Shown here: in pieces, positions 43,169 to 55,834 of the stretch
Position numbering within the stretch: position 1 is the stretch's first letter
Layout of the letters: each line of letters starts with the position of its first letter
Assembly: GCF_022539505.1 (NCBI RefSeq)
Contig: NC_061512.1
Location: 151,139,962-151,203,961, forward strand
DNA from: Lolium rigidum
Lineage: Eukaryota; Streptophyta; Magnoliopsida; Poales; Poaceae
DNA: 64,000 nucleotides
Direction of reading: 5' to 3'
Notes under the pieces: model-generated
Told to the model about the DNA's origin: nothing
The model's database searches: none
The model's input: the letters and a program-made list of their open reading frames with translations, nothing else
Program-made: the position numbers and the translations under genes

Positions 43169-44293
43169 AGCGCCAGGGAGGGGATTCGATTCTTATGGGC
43201 CGGCAGGTCAGACGTCAATGGTGCCACTACCATGTCAATTGGTCCAGGGTGTGTGCTGCGGCTCGAAGGCCCGGGGATCCCAGACCTCGCCCGCACTGCT
43301 ATCAGTCTCAGGGTGCATTGGATGTGGAGGATGCGTACCGGCTCGATATGCAGTTCTTGGAGATGGAGCAGGATGTCTTTGCGGCCTCTACCTCTATGAT
43401 GATCGGCAATGGGGAATCCGCCCTCACGGTAAATCCGTCAAGGAGGTGGCGCCTAAAGTCTACGCGTTGGTCCCTAAACGTCGTAGGAAGGCGCGTACAG
43501 TCCGACAAGCGCTGGTGGAGCGCACTTGGATCCCCGACATAGTTGGCGCGCCAAGCGCTCTCGCCCTCTGGCAGTACGTGCAGTTGTGGGGCAGGCTCAG
43601 GGGAATACAGCTATCGACGGACAAGGATAGGCTGATTTTCACTGGACGATAGATGCAAAGTACTCGTCCCATTCATGTTACGACACCCTCTTCCAGGGGG
43701 CGATCCTCTCAGGATCATGGAGGTTGAACTAGAAATCGTGGGCGCCGCCTAGGGTGAAGTTCTTTATCTACCTAGCCTGCCTTGACAAGTGTTGGACGAG
43801 CGAGAGGCTGGCACGGCGTGGATTACCGCACGCTCCCATATGCCCGCTCTGCGACCTATCCGTGGAGACTATGACGCACCTACTCACTAGGTGCTCTTTC
43901 TCCGGGACAGTTTGGTATGAGGTCCTTTTGTGAATCCGATCCACCTTAGGTCCTCCGATGGTTGAGGGTGACTTCGAGGAGTGGTGGTCGCTGGTGGTGA
44001 GGACCGCCCCTCGCCAGCTGCGCAAGGGCACTTCGTCGATAATCATGCTTACCGCTTGTTGGATATGGAAACACCGGAACGCGGCGGTATTCGACCACGC
44101 GCGGCCTTAGGTGACGTCCTCATGGCCGAGGCGCGGGAGCCCGGGGTGTTCGCCAACTACTCCCTTAGACTAGTTTTCTTTTTGGATCGAGTTGTATGGC
44201 GCGGTGTTAGTTCTTCATAGGACTTGTACATCTAACATTTTTATCTATCAATAGATTGAAATGCAAGGCTTTTGTGTTTTCGCAAAAAAAAAA
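43169..44293 (+). pseudogene. LINE 3' end with zf-RVT region
   Basis: A 5'-truncated LINE: frame pieces give VYALVPKRRRKARTVRQALV and the post-RT zinc-ribbon (zf-RVT) region PPRVKFFIYLACLDKCWTSE followed by CPLCDLSVETMTHLLTRCSF, a stop and a shift, then IIMLTACWIWKHRNAAVFDH. The 3' UTR ends in a 10-base poly(A) run at 44284-44293. LINE proteins copy their own mRNA at the target site; here the endonuclease and RT core are missing and the rest is frameshifted. Element D sits exactly at its left edge. Confidence 0.85.
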
Positions 44294-45974
44294 CAAGTAA
44301 ACAAGATTTCCATCTTATGAACCGATGCAGTGTCTCTCATGGCCTTGCCCTGAGACAAAGAGTTATGTGACAAAGAACTGTGCATAAATGTACTCTTCAT
44401 TGCCCGATTTGTTTGAGATCGCGCCTATGAGTACTCACCAAAATGGAAAGTTTATTATGCTGTTTTCTCTAAGAATTAAATTATCTTCTCTGATTGGTAC
44501 CTTGTAAATAAAATATGTTGATTGTGCGGAATCGGTACCGATATTGGGTTTATAATCTGGTACACAGGATCCTGTTCCGTTGCCGTTTCTGTTACCATGG
44601 TGGTGAAGCCCCTTCTGTCTGATTATTCTTATATTGATGGTACATATATTTTCAAAAGGTTTTTTATTTGGATGTGTGTGCATTGCCGGTTGTTCTCGAT
44701 GCTCCATGCAAATGGCCTTTTACCCCATGTTTTCAGCTAGCCAAAAGTACCATCTCTACGTGTTGCACTAAACCATTTAGCTTTGAGTTGTCTGTCCCAG
44801 GTTTTCTACCGTTGCATTTAGCTTCCTCTGTTGATATGACATTTGCTAGCTTCAGTTTCAGAGAAATGTGCTGTAATATTGACATACTTTCAGTTGGAGC
44901 GACACAGTTCAATTGTTCTACATGTTTTCCGTGCTTTTGGATAGGCAATGTCGATTGTTTGGGGTAGACGCATGTTTCTGTAAGTTTATAATTTCTAGTA
45001 GCTTATCTAATGATACTATAGATAATGATGCTGGCGTGGATTTTTTTTTAGTAAATCATACTCTATTTTTAAACACCCCTGCATCACCGGTGATTTTAAA
45101 AGACAATGATAATTGACTAGCTTATCTTTGGTCGTATATATATATATATACTTCTATGTATCTTTAATAATTTCAAACAAATTGACAGCCAAAACTTTCT
45201 CATCTAATATACTTTTGACTTCACATATACGTGCGTGCACACCAAAGATCGTGCTGATATTTCATCCATGATGCCTACTTGATTGTTGTGCTATAATTTG
45301 GAAATTTAAATGTTCACTACTGATGTTATATTGTTATCTCCATTATTTTCCAAACCTTTCTCTAAGATGTTGTTCAGTACTATTTTTTTTGATGTAATAT
45401 GTTCTTAGGTGAATCCTTTACAGGAACATAATTGTAAAAAAAAAAGCTAATCAAATTCTTTCCAATTTTAGGATATAAATTTCTGAATCAAATGTATTAA
45501 CGACAACATGTTACTTTCAGTACTTTTTCTGAATCAAGGAGTATATGTTTTATTTGTTTTTCGAAAACGTCTTGATTGAGATCAAGCATAGATGGAAATA
45601 TCTTTCCTTTTCTTTTCCGGAAGGCTGAATAAAACATGTGAGATAACATTTGTGTCTGCATGCAAACAGTTCTTTTAATCTGGCCTATTTGTTGTCGATC
45701 GTGCTCGAAAAAGATGGCTTATGTAGATTCATCCTAATGTTACAGCTGCATTGCATGTGCACATTTACTAGTATAGGAGGGAGGGGACGGCACTGAAACT
45801 ATCCATTGGGATCAGGCGGCTCTTTTCTCCCACCTCGGATTTGATGCCTCATTCTTTTTCTTGCCTCTTCATCTTGTTTCGAAATTGCCTATCAAATCCT
45901 TGTAATAGCTGCTGCTAGAGTGTGTGTGTGCGCGCGGATCTATCTGGCTCTTTACATCAGGAACTTGTGCTACC
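44294..45974. other. AT-rich intergenic DNA
   Basis: No gene recognised. A short (TA)n microsatellite lies at about 45137-45151. Short frames occur by chance only. Confidence 0.5.
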
Positions 45975-46144
45975 ACTGTTGTGCCTCATGGCCGGAACGG
46001 AGTAGAGCAAGAACTGCAAAAGATTCAAGGCGCCGAGCACCGCCATCACCCAGAAGAAGTAGTCCAGGTGGCCCTTGTCGAGGTCCTCAGGGATCCACCC
46101 GACGAACGCCACGGCCCCCAGCGCAGCCGAGTTAAGGTAGTTCC
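45975..46144 (-). pseudogene. NPF (NRT1/PTR) transporter gene fragment
   Basis: The minus strand encodes RNYLNSAALGAVAFVGWIPE followed by DLDKGHLDYFFWVMAVLGAL and NLLQFLLYSVPAMRH, the C-terminal part of a proton-coupled nitrate/peptide transporter: the GWIP..L..GHLDYFFW loop and the final transmembrane helix are diagnostic for the family. Only about 50 residues remain. The copia A LTR starts right at the upstream edge, so that insertion separated this piece from the rest or landed in an existing fragment. No stop codon occurs within the piece. Confidence 0.78.
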
Positions 46145-46567
46145 TGTTGTGTTAATCTGGATGTGCCTAGTTTACCTGTCACGATAGTGTTTTATCTGAA
46201 ACTCTGAAATAATGTAAGGCCAGAGACGTGCTTTGTTCAAGTTGCGGCTATGTCCTAGTCGTAAGGAGAAGTAGTCTCCAGTTCTCTTAGTTCGCTAGAA
46301 ATGTGCGAGGTGATCGGCCACGATAACGTCCGGGGGATGGCGCGGAACAAACGGATCGTGGGCGAGCGACTCGGACACGTTGTAATCCTTATGAATAAAA
46401 GGAGAAAACGGAAAAGACGCAGTTGTTGCGCGCGCGTCGCAAAAACTCTGTCCCTCTGTTGAAACTGCCTGTCGTGTTCGTCGTCAGTTAGGGAAAAGTT
46501 AGAGCTGCTCGTTCGATCTTTGAATTAACCACGAGTTCGCGTTGAGTTTCTAGATTAGGATCTGTCA
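46145..46567 (+). repeat. 5' LTR of copia A (left edge tentative)
   Basis: The right edge is fixed by ...CTGTCA two bases before the primer site. The left edge TGTTGTGTTAATC is inferred from the end of NPF coding similarity. Size about 423 bp. AATAAA at about 46385 suits LTR polyadenylation. Confidence 0.65.
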
Positions 46568-46569
46568 TT

Positions 46570-46581
46570 TGGTATCAGAGC
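46570..46581 (+). other. Primer binding site of copia A
   Basis: TGGTATCAGAGC, the initiator Met tRNA match, two bases downstream of the LTR end. Confidence 0.93.
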
Positions 46582-46686
46582 TTTCAGGCTCTCGGCGTCA
46601 CGGAGAAGCCGCCGACCAAAGAGGGAGAACTTGAAGCTGGAGCAAGCACAGGCGCCGTCACGATCAGATCATCGACACGCGGTGGA

Positions 46687-47900
46687 GTGCCGGTGCACTA
46701 TCCTCAACTCACCGATGCCAACTACGGCGTGTGGGCTGTCAAGATGCGCATCATCATGCGCACCCTCGGATGCTGGTCGGCGATCAACGACAATGGTGAG
46801 TACGATCAGGCGCGTGACGAGGATGCCTTCACCGCACTCTCGCAGTCACTCCCAGATTCGATGGTCATGGCCATCGCGGAGTTCGACACCGCAGCGGAGG
46901 CGTGGGAGGCGATCTGCCAGATGCGAGTCGTGAGGACCGCGTGAAGAAAGCGCGGGTGAAGCAGCTGAAGCGGGAACACGATCGGATGCAGATGAGCGAC
47001 AGTGAAACTGTATCTGCATTCGGTCAGAAGCTGACTACACTCGTCGCTGAGATCCGCAACTTAGGTGAGAAAGTTGAGGATGAATCTGTAATCAATATAC
47101 TGTTCAATGATGTGCCCGACAGGTTCTCGGATGTTGTGAACACGATCGAGCAGTGGGGTGACCTCACAACCATGCCTATCTCTGAAGCAATTGGGAGGTT
47201 GGCAGCGTTCGAGAGCGGGCAGCGGGGACGTCGTCGAAACAGTGGAGGGAAAGATGAGCAACTCATGCTCATGACCCGTGCATTGGAACAATTGATGCAG
47301 AACAAGAAAGGAAGTGCGAGCGGTTCTGGTGCCCCTGGCGGTCAGAAGGCCGGTGGGAAAACTGATCGCACCAAACCACAGAAGAACTCTGAAGCTGGCA
47401 GAAGAAGAAAGGAAAATTCGATATTGCCAAGGTCAGGTGCTATAACTGTAATGAGAAGGGCCACTTTCAATCTGACTGTCCTGAGCCAAGAAAGGAAAAA
47501 AGCAAACTTGGCAGAACAGGAAGATGATGATCCAGCGCTGCTAATGCTGGAAGCCTGCGAAGTGACATATCAAAACAATTTTGTGACAGAGCAGGTGTTC
47601 TTGAATGAGGAGAAAGTGGTACCCAAACTCACTGGCAGTCAGGAGAGCTCTTGGTATTTGGATTCAGGAGCTAGCAATCACATGACAGGCAATCCTGATA
47701 AATTTGCAGAATTGGATCGCACGGTTCATGGTAAAGTGAGATTTGGTGATGGGTCTGCAGTAGAGATCTGTGGCAGAGGTGCCATACTGATGCAATGTCT
47801 CACCGGCGAGCACCGAGTGCTGTCGGATGTGTACCTAATCCCAAGACTAAAGAGTAACATCATCAGCTTGGGGCAGCTGGAAGAAAATGGCTGCAAGTAG
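46687..47900 (+). pseudogene. Copia A gag and protease, frameshifted
   Basis: Gag starts about 46687 with VHYPQLTDANYGVWAVKMRI, the UBN2-type head, shifts frame near 46925, and continues as VKQLKREHDRMQMSDSETVS. The zinc knuckle (CYNCNEKGHFQSDC) is present in the DNA at about 47445-47490 but in another frame, between two compensating indels, so the long reading frame reads nonsense there. The protease active site WYLDSGASNHMTG follows. A TAG at 47898-47900 separates it from integrase. It would make the particle and mature the polyprotein. Confidence 0.85.
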
Positions 47901-48901
47901 GATGGTGTCATGACCATTTGGGACAAGAGCAGGAAGGTGCTTGCTAGAGTGCCAAGAACACGCAACAGAATGTACATTCTGAAGATTCAACCTGCTGAGC
48001 CAGTGTGCCTGTTGTCACATGCAGATGAGGATGCCTGGCTGTGGCACATGAGGTTTGGTCACATAAATTTCAGATCACTACGTGAGCTAGCTACAGATGA
48101 ACTAGTGGATGGCATGCCAATGATTGATCAAGTAGACCAAATCTGCGATGGGTGCATGATTGCAAAACAGAAGCGACTATCGTTTCCTGTTCAGGCAAAG
48201 TACAGAGCACAAACTCAGCTGGAGCTCTGGCATGGAGACCTTTGCGGACCAATTTCTCCTATCACACCGGGAGGAAAGCAGTATTTCCTGCTGCTTGTCG
48301 ATGATTTCTCACGGTACATGTGGATTGTGCTGCTACATAGTAAATATGAAGATTTCAGTGCTATCAAGAAAGTGCAGTCAGCTGCAGAATTGGAGAAAGG
48401 CCTGAAACTGAAAGCAATTCGTACTGACAGAGGTGGGGAATTTAACTCAGATGAGTTTGTCGACCATTGTGACAGTCGAGGTATAAAGCACTTCCGCACC
48501 GCACCTTACACACCTCAACACAATGGTGTGGTCGAGAGGAGGAATCAGACTGTAGTGGCGATGGCGAGAAGCCTCCTGAAGAGCATGGGGGTGCCATCAA
48601 GGTTTTGGGGAGAAGCAGTGTCCACTGCAGTGTACCTCCTCAACCGAGCTCCAACCAAAAGTGTGCAACACATGACACCTTATGAAGTGTGGCATGGGAA
48701 GAAACCATCCGTGGGTCACCTGCGCACATTTGGTTGTACAACCCACGTCAAGAAAGTTGGGCCTGGTCAGTCGAAACTATCGGACAGAAACAGACAGATG
48801 GTGTTCATAGGCTACGAGAGTGGATCAAAGGCCTACCGAATGTACAATCCTGAAGATAGAAAGCTCGTGGTAGCTCGGGATGTGGTGTTTGAGGAGGGAA
48901 G
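47901..48901 (+). pseudogene. Copia A integrase, truncated at its end
   Basis: GAG-pre-integrase zinc domain (WLWHMRFGHINFRSL ... CDGCMIAKQKR), then the catalytic core with Asp in LWHGDLCGPISP, Asp in IRTDRGGEFNSDEF and Glu in PQHNGVVERRNQ, and the FWGEAVSTAVYLLNRAPTKS block. The triad is intact over about 330 codons without a stop. Coding similarity ends with VVARDVVFEEGS, where the copia B LTR begins, removing RT and RNase H. Confidence 0.9.
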
Positions 48902-50616
48902 TGTTGGAGATATGCCCAAGAGGCAATAATAAAGTGGTTATTATAATATCTTTGTGTTTATGATAAATGTTTATATACCATGCTATAATTGTATTAACCG
49001 AAACATTGATACATGTGTGTTATGTAAACAACAAGGAGTCCCTAGTAAGCCTCTTGTATAACTAGCTTGTTGATTAATAGATGATTATGGTTTCGTGATC
49101 ATGAACATTTGATGTTATTAATAACAAGGTTATGTCATTACTTGAATGATATAATGGACACACACCCAAATGAGCGTAGCATAAGATCAAGTCATTAAGT
49201 TCAAATTGCTATAAGCTTTCGATACATAGTTGCCTTAGTCCTTCGACCATGAGATCATGTAAATCACTTACACCGGAAGGGTATTTTGATTACATCAAAC
49301 GCCATTGCGTAAATGGGTGGTTATAAAGATGGGATTAAGTATTTGGAAAGTGTGAGTTGGGGCATACGGATCAATAGTGGGATTTGTCCATCCCGATGAC
49401 GGATAGATATACTCTGGGCCCTCTCGGTGGAATGTCATCTGATTAGCTTGCAAGCATATGAATGGTTCATAAGAGATCACATACCACGGTACGAGTAAAG
49501 AGTACTTGTCGGTAACGAGGTTGAACAAGGTATGGAGATACCGATGATCAAACCTCGGACAAGTAAAATATCGCGAGACAAAGGGAATTGGCATCGTATG
49601 TAAATGGTTCAATCGATCACTAAGTCATCGTTGAATATGTGGGAGCCACTATGGATCTCCAGATCCCGCTATTGGTTATTGCTCGGAGAGGAGTCTCGAC
49701 CATGTCTGCATAGTTCGCGAACCGTAGGGTGACGCGCTTAAGGTTCGATGTCGCATAAGTAGATTTGAATATGGTATGGAGACGAAGTTTGTTCGGAGTC
49801 TTGGATGTGATCCAGGATGTCACGAGGAGGTCCGAAATAGTCCGGAGAATAAGATTCATATAAGGGAAGTTGATTTCTGGGTTTCGGAAATGTTCAGGAT
49901 TTTTCCGGTGGTTGACTGGAAGGTTCTAGAAGGTTCCGGAGGGGTCCACCATGGGTCCCACGACCTAGGAGGCCCACCATGGGCCGAGGGGATGCTCCCT
50001 GGCCTAATGGGCCAGGGGCACATGGCCCCCAAGGCCCAGGCCGGCCAACCCCCTAGGGTTTCCCTGGGGGGGTCAACTTGGGGGAGGGGAAAGCCCTCTC
50101 CCCCCTCTTGGCCTCCCCCAACCCTAGATGGGAAAGGGGGCCACCCTGGCCGGCTGGCCCCCTATATAAAGAGGGGAGGGGGTGGCCGGCCACACCCCCC
50201 CCCACATTTACTTCCTCCTCTGGCCGCCTCTCCCTCCACCATACGCTGCTCAGGCTTAGGCGAAGCCCTGCAGTTTTCTTCCTCCACCACCACCACCACG
50301 CCGTCGTGCTGCTGGAAGTTGGAGGAGATCAACCACACCTCTGTTGCCCGCTGGAACGGGAGAGGAAGGAGCTTCATCGACACCGTACGCGCGACCGAGT
50401 ACGGAAGTGCTGCCGGATTGCAGCACCGGGGACGATCGTCTACACCAACAACGAGATTAATCTCGTAGGCTTTGGAATCTTCGAGGGCTAGTCTCATCTC
50501 CATCTCGTTGCTTCGATCTTGTAGATTAGATCTTGGGTGTTCCATAGATTAGATCTGTTGGTTTTATTCGTCTTGCGGTAGGAAATTTTTTGTTTTCTAT
50601 GCAGCGAACCCCATCA
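48902..50616 (+). repeat. 5' LTR of copia B, 1715 bp
   Basis: TG...CA ends, with the primer site beginning at 50618. TATA box TATATAAA at 50163-50170, followed by a C-run and a leader with CAC/CCA repeats. The pre-insertion base run is GGAAG (48897-48901), the candidate duplication whose partner is not in view. Confidence 0.93.
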
Positions 50617-50617
50617 G

Positions 50618-50630
50618 TGGTATCAGAGCC
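50618..50630 (+). other. Primer binding site of copia B
   Basis: TGGTATCAGAGCC, initiator Met tRNA type, one base after the LTR. Confidence 0.93.
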
Positions 50631-51823
50631 ATGTCTATGCATAGATCTGTTGCACGAGTAGAACACAATGGTTTTATGGGCGGTGATGCTTTTGTTGCTT
50701 TAGTTTGTGTACTTTGCATCTTGCGGGATGGTGGGATGAAGCGGCCCGGGCTAACTTTACATGACCGCGTCTCATGAGACTTGCTCCACGCTTGACATGC
50801 AACTTGTATTGCATAAGTGGCTTTGCGGGTGTCTGTCTCTCCCACCATAGTGAAGATTACAATTTGCACTTTCTATTGTCAATACTAGTATCACCGTTGT
50901 GGTTCATGTTTGTAGGTAGATTGGATCTTACTCGAAAACCCTAAACCACGTAAAATATGCAAACCAAATTAGAGGCGTCTAACTTGTTTTTGCAGGGTTT
51001 GGTGATGTGATATGGCCATGATGTGATGATGAGTATATTTGATGTATGAGATGTTCATTGTTGTATTATGGCAACCGAAAGGAGCCTAATGGTTGTCTTT
51101 AATTTTTGTTAAAGACCTGCGTGTCTATTCATCATGTAATAGCTTTATTTCAAGTAGTTGTTATAGTAGCTATAAGTGATGGACAACCATGAAGCAGCGC
51201 CATCGACCTTGACGCCATGCTGGTGATGATGGAGATCATGTCCGTGCTTTGGAGATGGAGATCAAAAGCACAAGAAGAAAGGACATATCATATCACACAT
51301 TATGAATTGCATGTGATGTTAATCCTTTTATGCATCTTATTTTGCTTAGATCGTGACGGTAGCATTATAAGATGATCCCTCTCACTAAATATCAAGATAA
51401 TAAAGTGTTCATCCTTAGTATGCACCATTGCTAAGACTTGTCGTTTCGAAGCATCTTGTGATGATCAGGTGTGATAGACTCTACATGTGCATACAAAGGG
51501 TGCAAGCCAGATTTGCACACGCGGATACTAAGGTTGCCTTGACGAGCCTAGCATGTACAGACATGGTCTCGGAACACGGGATACCGAAAGGTAGAGCATG
51601 AGTCATATGAATGATATGATGAACACTTTGAGTGTTCGCCTTTGAAGCTACATCTTTTCTCGTGAAGATCGGACTTGGTGTAGTGGATTTGGTTCGTGTA
51701 ATCACTAAGACAATGCGAGGGATGTTGTTTTGAGTGGGAGTTCACCTAGTTAATTTAAGAATTAAAATTGAACTCATTTAATCATAAACTTAGTCTAAAC
51801 TCTTTGAAAATATGTTGTAGATC
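50631..51823 (+). other. Untranslated leader of copia B
   Basis: About 1.2 kb between primer site and gag ATG with no long frame. This is normal for the BARE/Angela group, whose leaders hold packaging and dimerisation signals. I could not identify a specific signal. Confidence 0.6.
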
Positions 51824-52754
51824 ATGGCGCCCCCCTCCATCAATTTTAACCAGTTCCTAGAGAAAGAAAAGCTTAAGGGCAATGGTAGCAACTTCACTGA
51901 CTGGTTCCGCCATGTGAGGATTTTCCTCACTGGTGGAAGCCTACAATATGTGCTCGATGCACCGCTAGGTCCCCCACCACCTCCTGCAGTATCCGAGGAC
52001 ATAAAGAATGTTTATGAGACTCGGTTTGACTCGATACTCCGAAGTTCAGTGTGCCATCCTATGCAGCTTAGAGGCAGAGCTCCAAAAGCGTTTTGAGCAC
52101 CACGACCCTTGTGATATGATGCGTGAGCTCAAACTTATCTTTGAAATTCATGCGGCCGTGGAGAGCTATGAGGCCTCGAAGCAGTTCTTTAGCTGCATGA
52201 TGGAAGAGGGCAGCTCCGTTAGTGAGCACATGTTCACCATGTCCGGACATGCGAAGAAGCTCAGTGACATGGGGATGATGATCCCTAATCAGCTGGGTAT
52301 TCATCGTGTCCTTCAATCACTGCCACCAAGTTACAAGAACTTCGTGATGAACTACAACATGCAGAACATGAATAAAGATTTACCTGAACTCTTTTCCATG
52401 CTGAAATCTGCTGAAGTAGAGATAAAGAAGGAGAATCAAGTGTTGATGGTCAACAAGACCACCAGTTTCAAAAAGCAGGGCAAGCCTAACAAGGGTAACT
52501 TCAAGAAGGGCGGCAAGAAAGTTGTTGTGCACCATGAGAAGCCTAAGGCTGGTCCTAAACCTGAGACTGTGTGTTACTACTGCCAGGGGAAGGGGCACTG
52601 GAAGCGTAATTGCTCCAAATACTTGGCCGATCTGAAGAGCGGCCACGTCAAGAAGAAAGGTATATCTGATATACATGTTATTGATGTCTATCTTACTGGT
52701 TCTCATAGTAGTGCCTGGGTATTTGATATCTGGTTCGGTTGCTCACATTTGTAA
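51824..52754 (+). pseudogene. Copia B gag, frameshifted
   Basis: ATG 51824 gives MAPPSINFNQFLEKEKLKGN then FTDWFRHVRIFL, typical of BARE/Angela gag. The frame is lost near 52020-52050 and continues one frame over with CAILCSLEAELQKRFEHHDP, EEGSSVSEHMFTMSGHAKKL and the CCHC knuckle CYYCQGKGHWKRNC. It then runs into the protease start. Gag assembles the particle. The coding style is otherwise well preserved. Confidence 0.88.
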
Positions 52755-53900
52755 CTCGAAACGAGGACTGCGGAATAAACGAAGCCCGGCAAGGGACGAG
52801 GTGACGATGCGCGTTGGAAATGGATCCAAGGTCGATGTGATCGCCGTCGGCACGCTCCCCTACATCTACCTTCGGGATTAGTTTTAAACCTTAATAATTT
52901 TTATTTGGTACCTGCGTTGAGCATGAACATTATATCTGGATCTTGTTTGATGCAAGACGGTTATTCGTTTAAGTCTGATAATAATGGTTGTTCGATTTAT
53001 ATGAGTAATGTCTTTTATGGCCATGCACCTGAGATGAATGGTTTATTCTTGTTAAATCTCGATAGTAGTGATACACATGTTCATAACATTGATGCTAAAC
53101 GAATTAAATTGAATGGTAATTCTACTTATATGTGGCACTGTCGTCTTGGTCATATTGGAGTGAAGCGCATGAAGAAACTCCATTCCGATGGACTTCTTGA
53201 GTCACTTGACTTTGAGTCACTTGACGGATGCGAAGCATGTCTAATGGGAAAAATGACTAAGACTCCATTTTCTGGTACAATGGAGCGAGCTACAGACTTA
53301 TTGGAAATCATACATACCGATGTGTGCGGACCAATGAGTGTAGCATCGCGCGGTGGTTATCGTTATGTTCTAACATTCACGGATGATCTGAGTAGATATG
53401 GGTATATTTACTTTATGAAACACAAGTCCGAGACTTTTGAGAAGTTCAAGGAATTCCAAAGTGAAGTAGAAAATCAACGTAACAAGAAGATTAAGTTTCT
53501 GCGTTCTGATCGCGGAGGCGAATATCTGAGTTATGAGTTTGGCATGCATTTAAAAAAATGCGGGATACTTTCACAGTTGACACCGTCGGGAACACCACAG
53601 CGCAATGGTGTGTCCAAACGTCGTAATCGAACTCTCTTAGATATGTTTCGTTCCATGATGTCTCTTACTGATTTTCCATTATCGTTTTGGGGTTATGCAT
53701 TAGAGACAGCCGCATTCACTTTAAATAGGGCACCATCTAAATCCGTTGAAACGACACCGTATGAATTATGGTTTGGGAAGAAACCTAAGGCTAGTCGTTC
53801 CTTAAAGTTTGGGGTTGCGAAGCTTATGTAAAGAAGTTACAACCTGACAAGCTATAACCCAAAGCGGAGAAATGCGTCTTCATAGGATACCCTAAAGAAA
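52675..53900 (+). pseudogene. Copia B protease and integrase, frameshifted, catalytic Glu replaced
   Basis: The protease active site is split: the element reads ATCTGG where ACTGG is expected, so D-T-G becomes out of frame and the following SVAHICNSKRGL is in another frame. Integrase from about 52905 has the zinc region (WHCRLGHIGVKRMKKL ... CEACLMGKMTK) and Asp residues in IIHTDVCGPMSV and LRSDRGGEYLS. The third acidic position reads NGVSKRRNRT, a Lys where the family has Glu (AAA for GAA). The frame is lost near 53808, and a TAA follows in the restored frame at about 53856. The integrase would be inactive. Confidence 0.88.
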
Positions 53901-53988
53901 CTATTGGGTATACTTTCTATCATAGATCCGAAAAATCTTTGTTGCCAAGAATGGATCCTTTCTTGAGAAGGAGTTTCTCACTAAAGAA

Positions 53989-55801
53989 TTGACTGGAAGA
54001 AAAGTAGAACTCGACGAGGTTAATGAACCTTCTCTCATAGATCAGAGTAGCGCAGTGTCGGAAGAAGTTCCTGCACAGCCTGCACCGATAGGAGAGGAAG
54101 CAAATGATGATGATCATGAAACTTCGAACGAGGAAGTTACTGAACCTCGCAGATCGACGAGGGAACGTACCACTCCTGATTGGTATGATCCCTGTCTAAA
54201 TGTCATGATTGTGGACGACAATGATGAAGACCCTGCGACGTATGAAGAAGCGATGATGAGCCCAGATTCCAACAAATGGCAAGAAGCCATGAAATCCGAA
54301 ATGGGATCCATGTATGATAACAAAGTATGGACTTTGGTAGACTTACCTGATAGCCGCAAGGCTGTCGAGAATAAATGGATCTTCAAGAGAAAAACAGATG
54401 CTGATGGTAATATTACTATCTATAAAGCTCAACTTGTCGCAAAGGGTTTCCGAAAAATTCAAGGAGTTGACTACGATGAGACTTTCTCACCTGTAGCGAA
54501 GCTAAAGTCTGTGAGGATTTTGTTAGCAATAGCTGCATTTTTCGATTATGAGATTTGGCAGATGGATGTCAAAACGGCGTTCCTTAATGGAGATATTGAG
54601 GAAGAGTTGTATATGGTACAACCCAAAGGTTTTGTCGATCCTGAAAATGCTGACAAGGTATGCAAACTTCAGCGTTCCATTTATGGACTGAAGCAAGCAT
54701 CCCGAGTTGGAACCTACGCTTTGATAGAGTGATCAAAGACTTCGGTTTTATACGGACTCATGGTGAGGCCTGTATTTACAAGAAAGTGAGTGGGAGCTCT
54801 GTAGCGTTCCTGATATTATATGTGGATGACATATTATTGATTGGGAATGATATAGAACTATTAAGCAGCGTTAAAGGTTATTTGAATAAGTCTTTTTCGA
54901 TGAAAGACCTTGGTGAAGCAGCATACATTTTAGGCATCAAGATTTATAGTGATAGATCAAGACGCCTAATAGGCCTTTCACAAAGTACATACCTGGACAA
55001 AATTCTAAAGAAGTTTAGAATGGATGAAAGCAAGAAAGGGTTCTTGCCTATGTTGCCAGGTAAGGTCTTGAGTAAGACTCAAGGTCCGGCTACGGCAGAT
55101 GAAAGAGAGAGGATGAGCAAGATCCCCTATGCTTCGGCAGTAGGCTCTATCTTGTACGCCATGCTGTGTATAGACCGGATATCGCACATGATGTTAGTTT
55201 GACCAGCAGATATCAAAGTGATCCAGGGATGGAACACTGGACAACGGTCAAGAATATCCCGAAGTACTTGAAAAGGACTAAGGATATGTTTCTTTGTTAT
55301 GGCGGTGACCAAGAGCTCGTTGTAACCAGTTACACCGATGCAAGTTGGAACAGCGATCCTGATGACTCTAAGTCTCAGTCTGGGTATGTGTTTATATTGA
55401 ATGGTGCGGCAGTAAGCTGGAGCAGTTCCAAGCAGTGCACGGTGGCGAAATCATCAACAAAATCTGAATATATAGCGGCTTCAGAGGCTTCATCGGAAGC
55501 GGTATGGATGAAGAGGTTCATTGTTGAGCTTGGTGTGGTTCCTAGTGCATTGGACCCGCTAGTCATTTATTGTGACAACACGGGTGCCATCGCCAATGCA
55601 AAGGAACCAAGGTCACACAAGAAGCTAAAGCATATCAAGCTGCATTTTCATTTGATTCGCGAGTACATCGAAGATGGTGAAGTAGAGATTTGCAAAGTAC
55701 ACACAGATCTGAATGTTGCAGATCCGTTGACTAAAGCTCTCCCTAGGGCAAAGCATGACCAACACCAGAATGCTATGGGTGTTAGGTACCTTACAATGTA
55801 A
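53989..55801 (+). pseudogene. Copia B reverse transcriptase and RNase H, frameshifted
   Basis: RT starts after the acidic linker ([15 protein letters not shown]) with [34 protein letters not shown] and [14 protein letters not shown] one-base loss near 54703 shifts the frame, which then contains the catalytic YVDDILLIGND. Another loss near 55150-55160 moves to the RNase H frame with TDASWNSDPDDSKSQSGYVF, KSEYIAASEA, YCDNTGAIANA and NVADPLTKALP, ending at TAA 55801. All catalytic acidic residues are present; only the indels break it. Confidence 0.9.
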
Positions 55802-55821
55802 TCTAGATTATTGACTCTAGT

Positions 55822-55834
55822 GCAAGTGGGAGAC
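55822..55834 (+). other. Polypurine tract of copia B
   Basis: CAAGTGGGAGAC directly before the TGTTGG of the second LTR, the usual BARE/Angela tract. Confidence 0.85.

Larger units (their letters stand above)
46145..48901 (+). mobile_element. Ty1-copia retrotransposon A, truncated by copia B
   Basis: Order LTR, primer site, gag, protease, integrase identifies copia. The RT and RNase H that should follow integrase are absent because copia B begins at 48902 inside the linker. The remaining half presumably lies beyond the stack, outside the window. The left LTR abuts the NPF fragment; TTCC-type flanking bases are seen only on one side. Confidence 0.88.

Noticed and set aside
43050..43652. Long frame starting in the 3' LTR of element D and running into the LINE
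   Set aside because: A chance fusion across the insertion site; only the LINE part is meaningful.
49776..50468. 230-codon frame in the copia B LTR, with a near copy at 56709
   Set aside because: It spans the promoter and leader of the LTR and is proline/glycine-rich; not a known copia product.
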